From: Pseudomonadales bacterium | GTDB lineage: Bacteria; Pseudomonadota; Gammaproteobacteria; Pseudomonadales; Azotimanducaceae | Assembly (NCBI GenBank): GCA_016779565.1 | Contig: JADHNJ010000003.1 | Location: forward strand, 23,570-87,569 | Length of the DNA stretch: 64,000 nt | Direction of reading: 5' to 3' | Part shown: in pieces, positions 17,918-27,210 of the stretch | How positions within the stretch are numbered: position 1 is the stretch's first letter | Layout of the letters: each line of letters begins with the position of its first letter | Position numbers and translations under genes: made by a program | The notes under the pieces: model-generated | Databases searched by the model: none | Told to the model about the DNA's origin: nothing | The model's input: the letters and a program-made list of their open reading frames with translations, nothing else

Positions 17918-19195
17918 ATGAGTCAACCCATCAGCCACATAGAATGGTTCCGAACCGCTTCCCCCTATATCTACGCGCACCGTCAAAAGACGTTCGTCAT
18001 TGCCTTAGGCGATGCAACCCTTTCAAACGCTGCACTCGTAGGCATTGCCGGCGATTTAACGCTGCTACATGCCTTGGGCGTTCGGCTCGTTCTAATTCAT
18101 GGCAACACCGGTGAGTTGCAAGTCACATCAAGCACAAAGATTGGTGCGCCCGTGCTGACCGTTGAAAATTTTCCCCAATACTTGGCCGAAGTCGGCGCGA
18201 CAACCCAAAGTCTATTGGCTCACCTGTCTATGGGGCCTTTAAGTGCCGCGATACGTTCATCAGAGCTTACCGCTGTGTCAGGAAACTTTGTGCGAGGTAA
18301 ACCCCTTGGCGTTTTGGAGGGCATAGACCAGCAACAGGTCGGCGCGGTCCGCAGTATTCATGCCGAAGCGATCAATAGGCACCTTGATAGCCAGGCGCTG
18401 GTCATCGTACCCCCTGTGGGTTATTCAATGTCTGGGGAAGCCTTTGGTCTGGACCCTACTTTGCTGGCACAAGCTGTCGCCAAGGAACTCAAAGCGGACA
18501 AACTCATCTATTTTATTGATCAAAACGGGCTTGAGGATGCTAGCAATCGTCTGATCAGTGAAATTACACGCACAGAACTTTCACCGGAGAACTGGCCTAA
18601 CCTTGCGCCGGTCTTAACCGCAGCACAAGCGATCACTAAAGAGGGTACAACCCGCTGCCACCTCATCAACTACCAACGTGATGGCGCCTTGCTGGAGGAA
18701 CTATTTACCCGAGGTGGATGCGGTACCCAAATTGTGCAGCATCGGTCTTCAACCCTTCGTCCTGCTCAGCCTGAGGATATTTCCGGCATCTTGGCCTTGG
18801 TTAAGCCCTTAGAGGCCGAAGGTGTATTGGTCAAGCGATCGCGGGAGTTAATCGAATCTGAGCTCGGAAACTTTTGGGTGGTTGATCAGGAAGACACCAT
18901 CATCGCGTGTGCTGCGCTATATCCTTTCGACGGCGCCGGCGAGATAGCCTGCCTTGCTACTGACCCGGAGTATCGCGATTTAGATCATGGCGAGGCGCTC
19001 CTCAGCACGCTGATTGCGTCCGCGCAATCTCAAGGTATGGCCAATGTTTTTGTCCTCACAACCCAGACCGCGCACTGGTTTTTGGAGCGCGGCTTCAAGC
19101 AAGCAGAAGTTTCAGCCCTGCCCAGCGAAAAACAAACGCTCTACAACTGGCAGAGGAACGCCAAAGTCTACTTGCGCCCGGTTATCACGCCTTAA
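17918..19195 (+). CDS. argA: Amino-acid N-acetyltransferase (N-acetylglutamate synthase)
   Basis: Acetylates glutamate with acetyl-CoA, the first step of arginine synthesis. It has an N-terminal amino-acid-kinase-like domain (FVIALGDATL, RLVLIHGN), which in this family binds the arginine feedback inhibitor, and a C-terminal GNAT domain (about 290-425) with ACLATDPEYRDLDHGEALL. The track ORF starts at 17771, but homologues begin at the segment MSQPISHIEWFRTASPYI, so I use ATG 17918 (425 aa). No clear ribosome binding site is seen. A 4-codon frame ATG-AAC-ACA-CCA-TGA just before it overlaps the start, which may be chance. Confidence 0.93.
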   Translation: MSQPISHIEWFRTASPYIYAHRQKTFVIALGDATLSNAALVGIAGDLTLLHALGVRLVLIHGNTGELQVTSSTKIGAPVLTVENFPQYLAEVGATTQSLLAHLSMGPLSAAIRSSELTAVSGNFVRGKPLGVLEGIDQQQVGAVRSIHAEAINRHLDSQALVIVPPVGYSMSGEAFGLDPTLLAQAVAKELKADKLIYFIDQNGLEDASNRLISEITRTELSPENWPNLAPVLTAAQAITKEGTTRCHLINYQRDGALLEELFTRGGCGTQIVQHRSSTLRPAQPEDISGILALVKPLEAEGVLVKRSRELIESELGNFWVVDQEDTIIACAALYPFDGAGEIACLATDPEYRDLDHGEALLSTLIASAQSQGMANVFVLTTQTAHWFLERGFKQAEVSALPSEKQTLYNWQRNAKVYLRPVITP

Positions 19196-19217
19196 CGGTC
19201 TGATCCCAACCCTCCTC

Positions 19218-20261
19218 TCAACGAAGTGCTGCAGAGCGCTCGTGAACGAAATCGACAAGCGCCTTGACGTTGTCGACTGGCGTTTCGGGAATGATGCCAT
19301 GACCAAGATTGAAGATATGCCCGGGACGACCCGATACTTCGGTAAGCAAACGATCCGCTTCTGAAATCACTGCGTCTCTCGTCCCACACAGCACAATCGG
19401 GTCTAGGTTGCCCTGGACCGCGGTAACACCGGTTTCGTTCCAGGTTGCAAGCAAATCGCTGCGCCAATCAAGGGCTAAAACCTCACCACCGGTTTTCGCC
19501 ATAGCCCCAGATAGCGCCGGGTTACCCGTGCCAAAATGAATCACTGGGACTTGACCAGAAATATTTTTAAATAGCCGCTCGCTATGAGGTTGCACAAAAC
19601 GAGCGAACTCACTTGGGCCAAGGCACCCAATCCAGCTGTCAAATATCTGTAAAGCTTGAACGCCAGCATCGATCTGCTCATTTAGGTAATCAATCGCCGC
19701 ATCGGTTATCCGCCGCATCAATTCGTGCCAAGCGGGTGGATCGCCGTACATCAAGCGTTTTACGTGCACATAGTTTCGAGAACCTTGCCCTTCAATTGCA
19801 TAGGATGCCAAGGTAAACGGCGCGCCACCAAAACCGATCAGCGGAATGTCCCCTGGCAGCTCTGACCGAATCAACCCAATTGCTTCACGGATATAGGGCA
19901 TGGTTTCTCTGCTCGGTAAGACTGCCACCGCATCAATGTCTGCCTGCGTTCTAATCGGATTGGCGATCTTTGGCCCAACTCCCGGTAGATAATCCAGTTC
20001 AAGACCCATGGGCTCAAGGATGGGTAGCAGATCGGCGAACAAAATAGCCGCATCAACCCCAAGAATCCGCTGAGCATCGCAGGTCACCTCAGCGGCCAGA
20101 TGTGGGGTTTTAAAAAAGTCCAGACTCGGCGTAGAACCCTTAACCGCATGATACTCGGGCATATAGCGCCCTGCTTGCCGATTAAGCCAGATAGGCGTGT
20201 ACGCTGTGGGTTCGCCTCGGCAAGCCCGGAGGAAAGCAGAATTGGTTAATGCATCAGTCAT
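19218..20261 (-). CDS. hemE: Uroporphyrinogen decarboxylase
   Basis: Removes the four acetate carboxyls of uroporphyrinogen III to give coproporphyrinogen III in heme synthesis. The N-terminal signature IWLNRQAGRYMPEY contains the Arg residues that bind substrate carboxylates. IGFGGAPFTLASYAIEGQGS and FNLGHGIIPETP are the other family signatures. The 347-aa length is normal (E. coli 354). It lies 22 bp from argA, convergent, with no intrinsic terminator seen between them. Confidence 0.97.
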   Translation of the reverse strand: MTDALTNSAFLRACRGEPTAYTPIWLNRQAGRYMPEYHAVKGSTPSLDFFKTPHLAAEVTCDAQRILGVDAAILFADLLPILEPMGLELDYLPGVGPKIANPIRTQADIDAVAVLPSRETMPYIREAIGLIRSELPGDIPLIGFGGAPFTLASYAIEGQGSRNYVHVKRLMYGDPPAWHELMRRITDAAIDYLNEQIDAGVQALQIFDSWIGCLGPSEFARFVQPHSERLFKNISGQVPVIHFGTGNPALSGAMAKTGGEVLALDWRSDLLATWNETGVTAVQGNLDPIVLCGTRDAVISEADRLLTEVSGRPGHIFNLGHGIIPETPVDNVKALVDFVHERSAALR

Positions 20262-20314
20262 GGCTTGAGTCCGTAGCTAAACCGTTATTATACCGAGTCT
20301 CAATCAAAAAGGAC

Positions 20315-21487
20315 TTATTCGAGCAGAGCAGCGACTTGAAGCGGCTTTTCAAGTCCAGCGGTGGTAATCGCTGGACGCGGTTTCAGCACAAAGGCCGCTC
20401 CTAACAATCCTGCAAATATCCTCGACACCAAGATTTCATCTGGTTCGGCACTCTGTTCCAATCGCGCTGTGACGTGAACGGTCCGACCTAGCACGGTGTA
20501 GTTCAGTCGAGATTGGCAGCCGATGCTTCCGGCATGACATAACCCCATATGAATGCCCATCCGCTGGCGGATCTCGAAACCTCCTAGCCGGGGCTCCCAC
20601 TCATCTTGCATATTCGATAAAGCCGAGCGAATGGACAGCGCCATTGTTGCGCAGGCCTTGGCTTCGGCATTTAAATCAGCTGACGATTTAAGACCAAAGA
20701 TAATCATGGCGCCATCCCCTGTAAATTTGTCCAACATGCCCCCGTGCTCGACTACAATTTGGCCCACTCGAGAAATGTAGTCCGCCAAAAGCTCGGTGAA
20801 GACTATGTCCGGCAACATCTCACTCAATTCGGTGGATTTGACCAAATCGGTAAAGCAAATGATCAGCGGCAACCGCAGTGAATGCGGCTGATCTGACGCA
20901 TGAATGAGGTTAGGTAAGGGCAAATACGGTTTAGCTCGGTCTAACTGGGCCACCGCAAGCGACTCGGATGATTTTGCTGACTTTAAAGACGTCGCCCGTA
21001 ACCGGCTCGTGGCGACGACTAATTGACCAGCCGAAAGCATCGCTACGGCAACAAAAGCGATGCCAAGCCCTCCAACCCAGCCTAGCTGCAGCACCAAGTC
21101 ATGCAACGCTTTCGCGCTCGAGGCCAGCGCCAAGACCAGCAACATTCTAATCACTCTTGCAAACTGCGACGCTGGTTGTAAACACAGCTTCGCTAATAAA
21201 GCCATGACCAAAATGGTTGCTAATTGACTCACCGCTGGCAGCGGGAATTGAACGAGAGTAAGGGTTACCAGAAGCGCATCCAGCGTTAAGAACCAACCGA
21301 TTTCGATGCCCTTGGTCGTGCCCCACCAGATCCAACCGCCCTGGATCAGTGCGTGACCAACCAGTACCAGACACCATAACCAGGCGCTCGTGTGATCGGG
21401 CCAGGTGCCCCCGACCATAATTGCCAATAAGGCAAATGAAATTGCCCGAAAGGATGCGATCTGAAGTGGCAGGGAGGAGTCAAGCAC
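20315..21487 (-). CDS. Membrane-anchored class III adenylate/guanylate cyclase
   Basis: The N-terminal half (about 10-160) holds five or six hydrophobic helices, a putative membrane sensor. The C-terminal half (about 205-390) is a class III cyclase domain. Metal-binding aspartates are D214 in CFTDLVKSTE and D258 in KFTGDGAMI, with purine-contact K254 and the transition-state Arg R342 in VTARLE. The usual (D)YTVIGDTVN stretch reads NYTVLGRTVH: N329 replaces the common Asp and H338 the usually conserved Asn. The product, cAMP or cGMP, and activity therefore need testing. It lies upstream of hemE on the same strand, 53 bp away. Confidence 0.82.
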   Translation of the reverse strand: MLDSSLPLQIASFRAISFALLAIMVGGTWPDHTSAWLWCLVLVGHALIQGGWIWWGTTKGIEIGWFLTLDALLVTLTLVQFPLPAVSQLATILVMALLAKLCLQPASQFARVIRMLLVLALASSAKALHDLVLQLGWVGGLGIAFVAVAMLSAGQLVVATSRLRATSLKSAKSSESLAVAQLDRAKPYLPLPNLIHASDQPHSLRLPLIICFTDLVKSTELSEMLPDIVFTELLADYISRVGQIVVEHGGMLDKFTGDGAMIIFGLKSSADLNAEAKACATMALSIRSALSNMQDEWEPRLGGFEIRQRMGIHMGLCHAGSIGCQSRLNYTVLGRTVHVTARLEQSAEPDEILVSRIFAGLLGAAFVLKPRPAITTAGLEKPLQVAALLE

Positions 21488-21572
21488 CTCTACAGTATCT
21501 AGCAGAGGCCTAAACTTCCGAGCGAGTTATCACGTTACAGCCTGTAGGCCAGGGCTGATGAAAAAGTTTGAG

Positions 21573-22763
21573 TCAGCCAAATGCAAGCGCTAAGGGCACG
21601 TCAGGATTTTGTTCGACGTCATAGTCGACGCCTTCGACTTCGAACCCATGTAAGTTCAAGAACGCCTCACGATAGGCTGCAAAGTCCGCTAACTGATCAA
21701 GGTTTTCTTGGGTTATCTCATTCCAGTGGGATTTCACATAGGCTTGGATTTCCTCGCTTAATTCCCAATCATCCATCCGGATCCGGCCAGCACCATCTCG
21801 CCGCTGATTCGTTTGAAATAGTTGTGTTCTAAACAACCGTTCTACCTGCTCAAGACACCCCTCGTGAGTGCCCGCGGCCTTCATAGCCTTAAACAGCAAG
21901 GATAAATATACGCTCATGCCAGGAATGGCCGACGCAGCCTGGGTCAAAAGGCCTTTCATCACAATGACATCCGCCCGCCCGCCGTTTCCTCTTAATCGCT
22001 CATTAATCGCACCAGCAGCTCGATCAAGATCTTCTTTGGCACGCCCTATCGTCCCGTGATAATAAATTGGCCAAGTTACCTCGCTACCAAGGTAGGTGTA
22101 ATTCGTGGTGAGACAACCCTCGGACAAACAATTAGCTGATTCGAGTTGCTCGATCCAATCCTCCCAGTCTTCGCCGCCCATGACTTTCACCGTCGCAGCG
22201 ATCTCAGCCTCGCTCGCCGGCTCAAGCGCCAGACTGCGCATCTCCTGGGTTTTAAAATCGATGGTTGCACCACTAAACGCCGAACCAATGGGCTTGAGCA
22301 CGCTCCGAACTGTCTCCCCAGACGCTAGCGTCCTTGCCGGTGCCGCTAGGGAATACACCACCATATCGACCTGACCCCAATCAGCCAAAATGCGCTCAAT
22401 GACAGCCGTCTTCATCTCCTTGGAAAAGGCGTCGCCATTAAAATGTTGTGCATAAAGGCCGGCATCAGCAGCAGCGCTTGCAAAGGCCGCCGCCTTATAC
22501 CAACCGGGAGACGCGGTGCGCCCTTTTTGCGCCGGCCGCTCAAAGAAGACGCCCATGGTCTTGGCGCCGCCGCCAAAGGCCGCGGCTATTCGAGTCGCCA
22601 AACCGTAACCACCCGATGCACCAATCACTAACACTCGCTGAGGAACTTGATCGATTTTACCGCCAGCTTGGATCTGCTCAATCTGCCGAGCAATTTCAAC
22701 CTTACATCCCTCCGGGTGCGCCGTCGTGCACAAAAACCCTTTGATTTTCGGCTCTATTATCAT
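21573..22763 (-). CDS. fabV: Enoyl-ACP reductase, FabV type
   Basis: NADH-dependent trans-2-enoyl-ACP reductase completing each cycle of type II fatty acid synthesis. FabV is a large SDR-like enzyme of about 400 aa with a Tyr-X8-Lys catalytic pair; YYHGTIGRAK supplies it. The cofactor loop is VLVIGASGGYGLATR, and the C-terminus has the FAD-like helix region typical of TER/FabV. The track ORF starts 68 codons too early inside lgt. The real ATG at 22763 gives 396 aa, overlaps the lgt stop (ATGA) and follows an AAGGA site. FabV enzymes are poorly inhibited by triclosan. lgt-fabV look co-translated. Confidence 0.94.
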   Translation of the reverse strand: MIIEPKIKGFLCTTAHPEGCKVEIARQIEQIQAGGKIDQVPQRVLVIGASGGYGLATRIAAAFGGGAKTMGVFFERPAQKGRTASPGWYKAAAFASAAADAGLYAQHFNGDAFSKEMKTAVIERILADWGQVDMVVYSLAAPARTLASGETVRSVLKPIGSAFSGATIDFKTQEMRSLALEPASEAEIAATVKVMGGEDWEDWIEQLESANCLSEGCLTTNYTYLGSEVTWPIYYHGTIGRAKEDLDRAAGAINERLRGNGGRADVIVMKGLLTQAASAIPGMSVYLSLLFKAMKAAGTHEGCLEQVERLFRTQLFQTNQRRDGAGRIRMDDWELSEEIQAYVKSHWNEITQENLDQLADFAAYREAFLNLHGFEVEGVDYDVEQNPDVPLALAFG

Positions 22764-23593
22764 GATGCTTTCCTTTTTTTTCTGGCGCTGACCTGAGGGC
22801 TTGGTGCTTCGATCGATATCCCAAGAATTTGCGGCCGGCCAACCAAGACAATCCCTAATAATATCATAGGGACACATAGGATCTGACCTTGGGTCATCCA
22901 GCCGAACGCGATGAAGCCCAGATGCGGATCTGGCGCTCTGAAAAACTCCGTGATCAATCGAAAGCACCCATAAAGCACTAAAAATCCCCCTGAAGTGAAT
23001 GCCACCCTTGGACGAGATTTTGCGAGCAGGTAAATCAGTCCAAAGAGCATGGGCCCCTCAAGCATCATTTGGTACAGACTTGACGGATGGCGACCAACAA
23101 CATCCCCTGGATAAATTAATGCCCAGGGAACGTCGGTGACTCTGCCAGGTAATTCTGCATTGATAAAATTACCTATCCTGCCCAAACCCAACGCCAAGGG
23201 TGCGCCCGGGGCCACAAAGTCAGTGACTTCGAGAAACCGCCGTTGATGGCGATGGGCATAAAGTGCCAGTGCTGCGATGACCCCCAATAGTCCCCCATGG
23301 AACGACATCCCACCCTGCCAAATTTTAAAAATCGATAAAGGATCGCTAAGAAATTGCTCGAAACCGTAAAACAACACATAACCCATCCGACCCCCAAGGA
23401 TGACGCCAAAAACGCCGTAGGAGATCAAATCCCAGAGTTCGTCTTTCGTCCAAGTTTGTCGTTGCTGCCCCCTTAAGCTCAGCAAGATCGAAAAGCAAAT
23501 TAGAAACCCGAACAAATACGTCAGGGCATACCAGTGAATATTAAAGGGCCCGATCGAGATCGCGACAGGATCGATAATGGGATATGGAATCAT
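22760..23593 (-). CDS. lgt: Prolipoprotein diacylglyceryl transferase
   Basis: Transfers diacylglycerol from phosphatidylglycerol to the lipobox cysteine of prolipoproteins, the first step of lipoprotein maturation. It is a polytopic inner-membrane protein of 277 aa with about seven helices. The Lgt signature GRIGNFINAELPGR is present at about 145-158, including the essential Arg and Asn, and HGGLLGVIAAL precedes it. The 3' end overlaps the fabV start by 4 bp. The NRDE gene diverges from its 5' end, leaving about 60 bp for both promoters. Confidence 0.96.
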   Translation of the reverse strand: MIPYPIIDPVAISIGPFNIHWYALTYLFGFLICFSILLSLRGQQRQTWTKDELWDLISYGVFGVILGGRMGYVLFYGFEQFLSDPLSIFKIWQGGMSFHGGLLGVIAALALYAHRHQRRFLEVTDFVAPGAPLALGLGRIGNFINAELPGRVTDVPWALIYPGDVVGRHPSSLYQMMLEGPMLFGLIYLLAKSRPRVAFTSGGFLVLYGCFRLITEFFRAPDPHLGFIAFGWMTQGQILCVPMILLGIVLVGRPQILGISIEAPSPQVSARKKRKAS

Positions 23594-23654
23594 AGCTGGT
23601 CCCTTCTGGGTTCTGATATCATGCCGCTTTCCAGTATTCGGATGCAGGCGTGTT

Positions 23655-24383
23655 ATGTGTTTGATCTTAGTGGCCTATCAATCCAGCCAAAAGCATCGAT
23701 TGATCGTCGCAGCTAACCGCGACGAATTCTACGGGAGACCTTCAGATTCTGCCAAATTTTGGCACGACGCCCCAGATGTATTGGCTGGTCGAGATCTAGA
23801 GGCCGGCGGCACTTGGCTCGGCGTCGACCGGCAGGGCCGGTTCGCGGCGGTGACCAATTTTCGAAAGTCCCCGGCCGATGTGGGTAAGACCCGCAGCCGA
23901 GGGGAGCTTGCACAGAATTTTCTCGCCGACGATTGGCGAGCCATTGATTACTATGAAACGATTGCACCGCATCGACACGAGTATCGTGGCTTTAATCTTT
24001 TGCTGATGGACCAGACCGGCTTGTATTACGGTAGCAACGAGCAATCAACACTCACAGCACTGGCAGAGGGCTGCTATGGATTATCAAACCAACGACTCAA
24101 TTGCGATTGGCCAAAAGTCACAGAGGGGCAAGCGAAGTTGCAATCGCTTAGCATGACAGACGATCTCACCCCCGAGCCACTCCTTGAACTGCTTCGTGAT
24201 CAAGGTGACGGGCGGCCCTATTCAAACAGTTTTATTGAATCAGCGGACTACGGCACGTGCGTCTCCACGGCCGTGCTAATAACTCAAGAGGGGCGAATCA
24301 CCTTTAAGGAGCAAGGCTTTAAAGCGAGCGGAATACCCAGCGAAGCCAATGAGTTCTCTTACGAAGCCATGGTCAGCGTCTGA
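23655..24383 (+). CDS. NRDE (TANGO2) family protein
   Basis: Member of the NRDE/TANGO2 family (former DUF833), named for the Asn-Arg-Asp-Glu motif seen here as VAANRDEFYGRP near residue 20. GGTWLGVDRQGRFAAVTNFR is the second family block. The molecular role is unsettled; animal TANGO2 affects lipid and heme handling. The track ORF begins 26 codons early inside lgt. The ATG at 23655 (MCLILVAYQ) is the usual family start with Cys2 exposed, giving 242 aa. The 3' end overlaps ptsP by 11 bp tail to tail. Confidence 0.88.
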   Translation: MCLILVAYQSSQKHRLIVAANRDEFYGRPSDSAKFWHDAPDVLAGRDLEAGGTWLGVDRQGRFAAVTNFRKSPADVGKTRSRGELAQNFLADDWRAIDYYETIAPHRHEYRGFNLLLMDQTGLYYGSNEQSTLTALAEGCYGLSNQRLNCDWPKVTEGQAKLQSLSMTDDLTPEPLLELLRDQGDGRPYSNSFIESADYGTCVSTAVLITQEGRITFKEQGFKASGIPSEANEFSYEAMVSV

Positions 24384-26631
24384 CCCTAATCAGTTGTTGC
24401 AGACCCGCTTCAGCCAAAGCTTGATCCGTCGCTTGCTTAACAGCTTCCGCTGAGTCTAGCACTAACACCCGCGCCAACAAGTCTTTTGCCTCTGACAACG
24501 GAAAGCTGGTCAAAACTTTTTTGACCAAAAGGAGGTTAGGTGAATTCATCGATAACACCGGATAGCCCATAGCCATTAGCAGCAATGCTGCCCCTGGGTT
24601 GCCCGCCATCTCACCGCAGATACCAAACCCTTTTTCTGCCCGTAAGGCAGCATCTGCAACATGCTTTAAGGCATGCAATACCGCTGGATGAAATTCTTGA
24701 TACAGACCGGATACTTGGGTGTTATTGCGATCCACTGCCAACATATACTGAACCAAGTCATTACTACCAACGGATAAAAAGTCGACTTTCTCTAGGATCG
24801 CGTCGGCTTGGAAGACTGCCGCAGGGACCTCAATCATCACCCCCAAATCCGGTCGCTGAATCTTAGCGCCTTCTTCCTCCACTTCACGAAGACACTGTTC
24901 TAACAATGTTTTGGCCATATCTACTTCCGTCACACTGCTGACCATAGGCAACATAATTCGCAAATAACAATCGATGCCCTCGCTGGCTCGAAGCATGGCC
25001 CGAATTTGTGCGATGAAGATCTCTGGATGATCCAGAGAAACTCGAATACCTCGCCAACCGAGAAAGGGGTTATCTTCACGAATCGGGAAATAGGACAAAG
25101 ACTTATCCCCGCCAATATCTAACGTTCGCATCGTCACCGGACGCGGCGCAAAAGCTTGTAAGTGTTCCCGGTAAATTTGCCGTTGCGCTTCCTCTGTTGG
25201 GAACGTCTCGCTCATCATGTAATGAATTTCTGTCCGATATAACCCAACACCCTCAGCGCCACGGTCAAGGGATTTAGCAACATCGGTGAACAAACCGGTA
25301 TTGACCCACAATCTGGTACGGTGGCCATCGGGTGTTCGACAAGGTAGCGCTGCTAGGGATTCTAAATCCCGATTTAACGCCAGCTCCTCTTCTGCTAATT
25401 TGACATATTGCCGGCGCTGGGTTGCCGTCGGCGCAGTCACAATAATGCCTTGGAAGCCGTCGACAATAACGTCGCCGCCATCGATCAGCGGCATAGGTAA
25501 ATCCTGAACCCCCATCACCGTCGGCACGCCTAGCGCTTCAGCTAAAATGGCCAGATGCGAATTCACCGAACCTCTACCGCATACAATGCCTTTGAGTCGC
25601 TCCCGAGGCACCGATGCTAGGTCGGATAACGATAAGTTATCGCCGATGAGTATGCTGTCTTTCGGGAAATGTAGTCTGCGCCTGTTGCGTTTCTCTAAGT
25701 GACTCAGCAATCGATTTCCGAGCTCTTTTAAATCGTTTGCTCGCTCTCGAAGATAAGCATCTGCCATTAGGTCAAAGCGCGAAAGGTGCGCTTCGATGGT
25801 CTGCTTTAGCGCACCTTGAGCCCATTGCCCTTGTTTAATTCGCTGCACCACTTCCTTCGGAATCGCGCCTTCGTCTAGCATCAGCAAATAGGCATCAAAC
25901 AAGCCCAAAGTATCTTCTTTAAGATCGTCAGCCATCGAATCGGCAATACCGGTAATTTCAGCCCGCGTCTCGGCGACTGAGACCATAAAGCGGTCAATCT
26001 CGCGAGCAACATTTCGCACCTTCCTAAATGGCACCTGACTTAAATCGACCGAGGGGTAAATGACAATGGCGACCCCCTGGGCAACGCCTGGCGCCCCAGG
26101 CTTTCCTGAGAAAGTCCGAGAAACCTTGCGACGACTCATCGATAGATGGCCGGTTGCTTTGGCATGAGCAATCAGACCCGCCAACTGAGCCGACAGGGTC
26201 ACTAAAAAGGCTTCTTCGCTCTCGTCAAACCGTCTTTTGGCACGCTGTTGGACAACGAGTACGCCCAAAGTTTGGCCCTGGTGGATAATCGGAGCCCCCA
26301 AGAAGGCGTGAAAGGCCTCTTCTCCTATCTCTGCGATATATTGATTTCGGGGATGCTCGGTCACCGATTCAACATTTACCGGCTCGGCCCGCTCGCCAAC
26401 GTAACCGACTAAACCTTCACCCAACCCTAAGCTCACCTTACCGACAACCTGTTGGTTCAAGCCTCGGGTCGCACGAAAGACATACCGGCCGCGCTTTTCA
26501 TCGAGCAAGTAAACACTACAAACTTCAGTCGCCATGACCTCGCGAACCCGATCCACAGTTGTCGTGAGCGCAGCACCAAGATTGGGTGCGGTACTGACCT
26601 CTTGAACGACACTACGAAGGGCTTCAAGCAC
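24373..26631 (-). CDS. ptsP: Phosphoenolpyruvate-protein phosphotransferase of the nitrogen PTS (EI-Ntr)
   Basis: First enzyme of the nitrogen phosphotransferase relay: autophosphorylates from PEP and passes phosphate to NPr, then EIIA-Ntr. The N-terminal GAF domain (about 1-165) is typical of PtsP and absent from sugar EI. The phospho-His domain follows, with the swivelling motif GRGSVNSHLAILAEA carrying the active His. The C-terminal PEP-binding TIM barrel has GSNDLVQYMLAVDRNN and GICGEMAGNP. The 752-aa length fits (E. coli 748). It overlaps the rppH stop by 8 bp, as the conserved rppH-ptsP pair does elsewhere. ptsN and ptsO are not in the window. Confidence 0.96.
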   Translation of the reverse strand: MLEALRSVVQEVSTAPNLGAALTTTVDRVREVMATEVCSVYLLDEKRGRYVFRATRGLNQQVVGKVSLGLGEGLVGYVGERAEPVNVESVTEHPRNQYIAEIGEEAFHAFLGAPIIHQGQTLGVLVVQQRAKRRFDESEEAFLVTLSAQLAGLIAHAKATGHLSMSRRKVSRTFSGKPGAPGVAQGVAIVIYPSVDLSQVPFRKVRNVAREIDRFMVSVAETRAEITGIADSMADDLKEDTLGLFDAYLLMLDEGAIPKEVVQRIKQGQWAQGALKQTIEAHLSRFDLMADAYLRERANDLKELGNRLLSHLEKRNRRRLHFPKDSILIGDNLSLSDLASVPRERLKGIVCGRGSVNSHLAILAEALGVPTVMGVQDLPMPLIDGGDVIVDGFQGIIVTAPTATQRRQYVKLAEEELALNRDLESLAALPCRTPDGHRTRLWVNTGLFTDVAKSLDRGAEGVGLYRTEIHYMMSETFPTEEAQRQIYREHLQAFAPRPVTMRTLDIGGDKSLSYFPIREDNPFLGWRGIRVSLDHPEIFIAQIRAMLRASEGIDCYLRIMLPMVSSVTEVDMAKTLLEQCLREVEEEGAKIQRPDLGVMIEVPAAVFQADAILEKVDFLSVGSNDLVQYMLAVDRNNTQVSGLYQEFHPAVLHALKHVADAALRAEKGFGICGEMAGNPGAALLLMAMGYPVLSMNSPNLLLVKKVLTSFPLSEAKDLLARVLVLDSAEAVKQATDQALAEAGLQQLIRVRR

Positions 26632-27121
26632 GTTTTTCGGCTCCCGTCATACAGCGCTTAAGCGCAGGCGCTAGCTCCTTTAAGGCGCCACGGTAAGCAT
26701 CCCGCTTGGGCAGCCACACTTGACCGATGGGATACCAGTAAGAAACCCACGCCCAATCGTCGAATTCTGGCTGTCGATGGCCATCTAAGACAAATGCATG
26801 GTCGTCATCGTGGAGCTTTAGCAGACAATATTTTTGTTTTTGCCCAACAAAACCCGATTGATTGTGCCGCAACATGTGTTTTGGAAGTTGATATCGATAC
26901 CACTGTTTTGTGATGGCAACACAAGTGACCTGATCAGCCGTTAACCCCGTCTCTTCCGACAACTCCCGGTAAAGCGCTCGTTCCACCGATTCTCCAGGTT
27001 CGAGGCCCCCCTGAGGGAACTGCCAGGCATCCTGCTGGATGCGTTTTCCCCAAAACACCTGACCCTGGCTGTTGGCGATGACAATGCACACGCAGGCGCG
27101 ATATCCGTTTTGATCAATCAT
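26624..27121 (-). CDS. rppH: RNA 5'-pyrophosphohydrolase (Nudix)
   Basis: Removes pyrophosphate from 5'-triphosphorylated RNA, triggering RNase E-dependent decay. The complete Nudix box is GGLEPGESVERALYRELSEETGL at about 38-60, and WQFPQGG precedes it as in RppH. The 165-aa length is typical. It is the first gene of rppH-ptsP, and its start lies 89 bp from the divergent HAD gene when that gene's TTG start is used. Confidence 0.95.
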   Translation of the reverse strand: MIDQNGYRACVCIVIANSQGQVFWGKRIQQDAWQFPQGGLEPGESVERALYRELSEETGLTADQVTCVAITKQWYRYQLPKHMLRHNQSGFVGQKQKYCLLKLHDDDHAFVLDGHRQPEFDDWAWVSYWYPIGQVWLPKRDAYRGALKELAPALKRCMTGAEKRA

Positions 27122-27210
27122 ATTGAAATATTCCAGAACCCTTTATAATGCCATCCGAACCAGACCCACCTATACCATGCTTTCTAACCACAAGCGACTG
27201 GAGGCCAACT

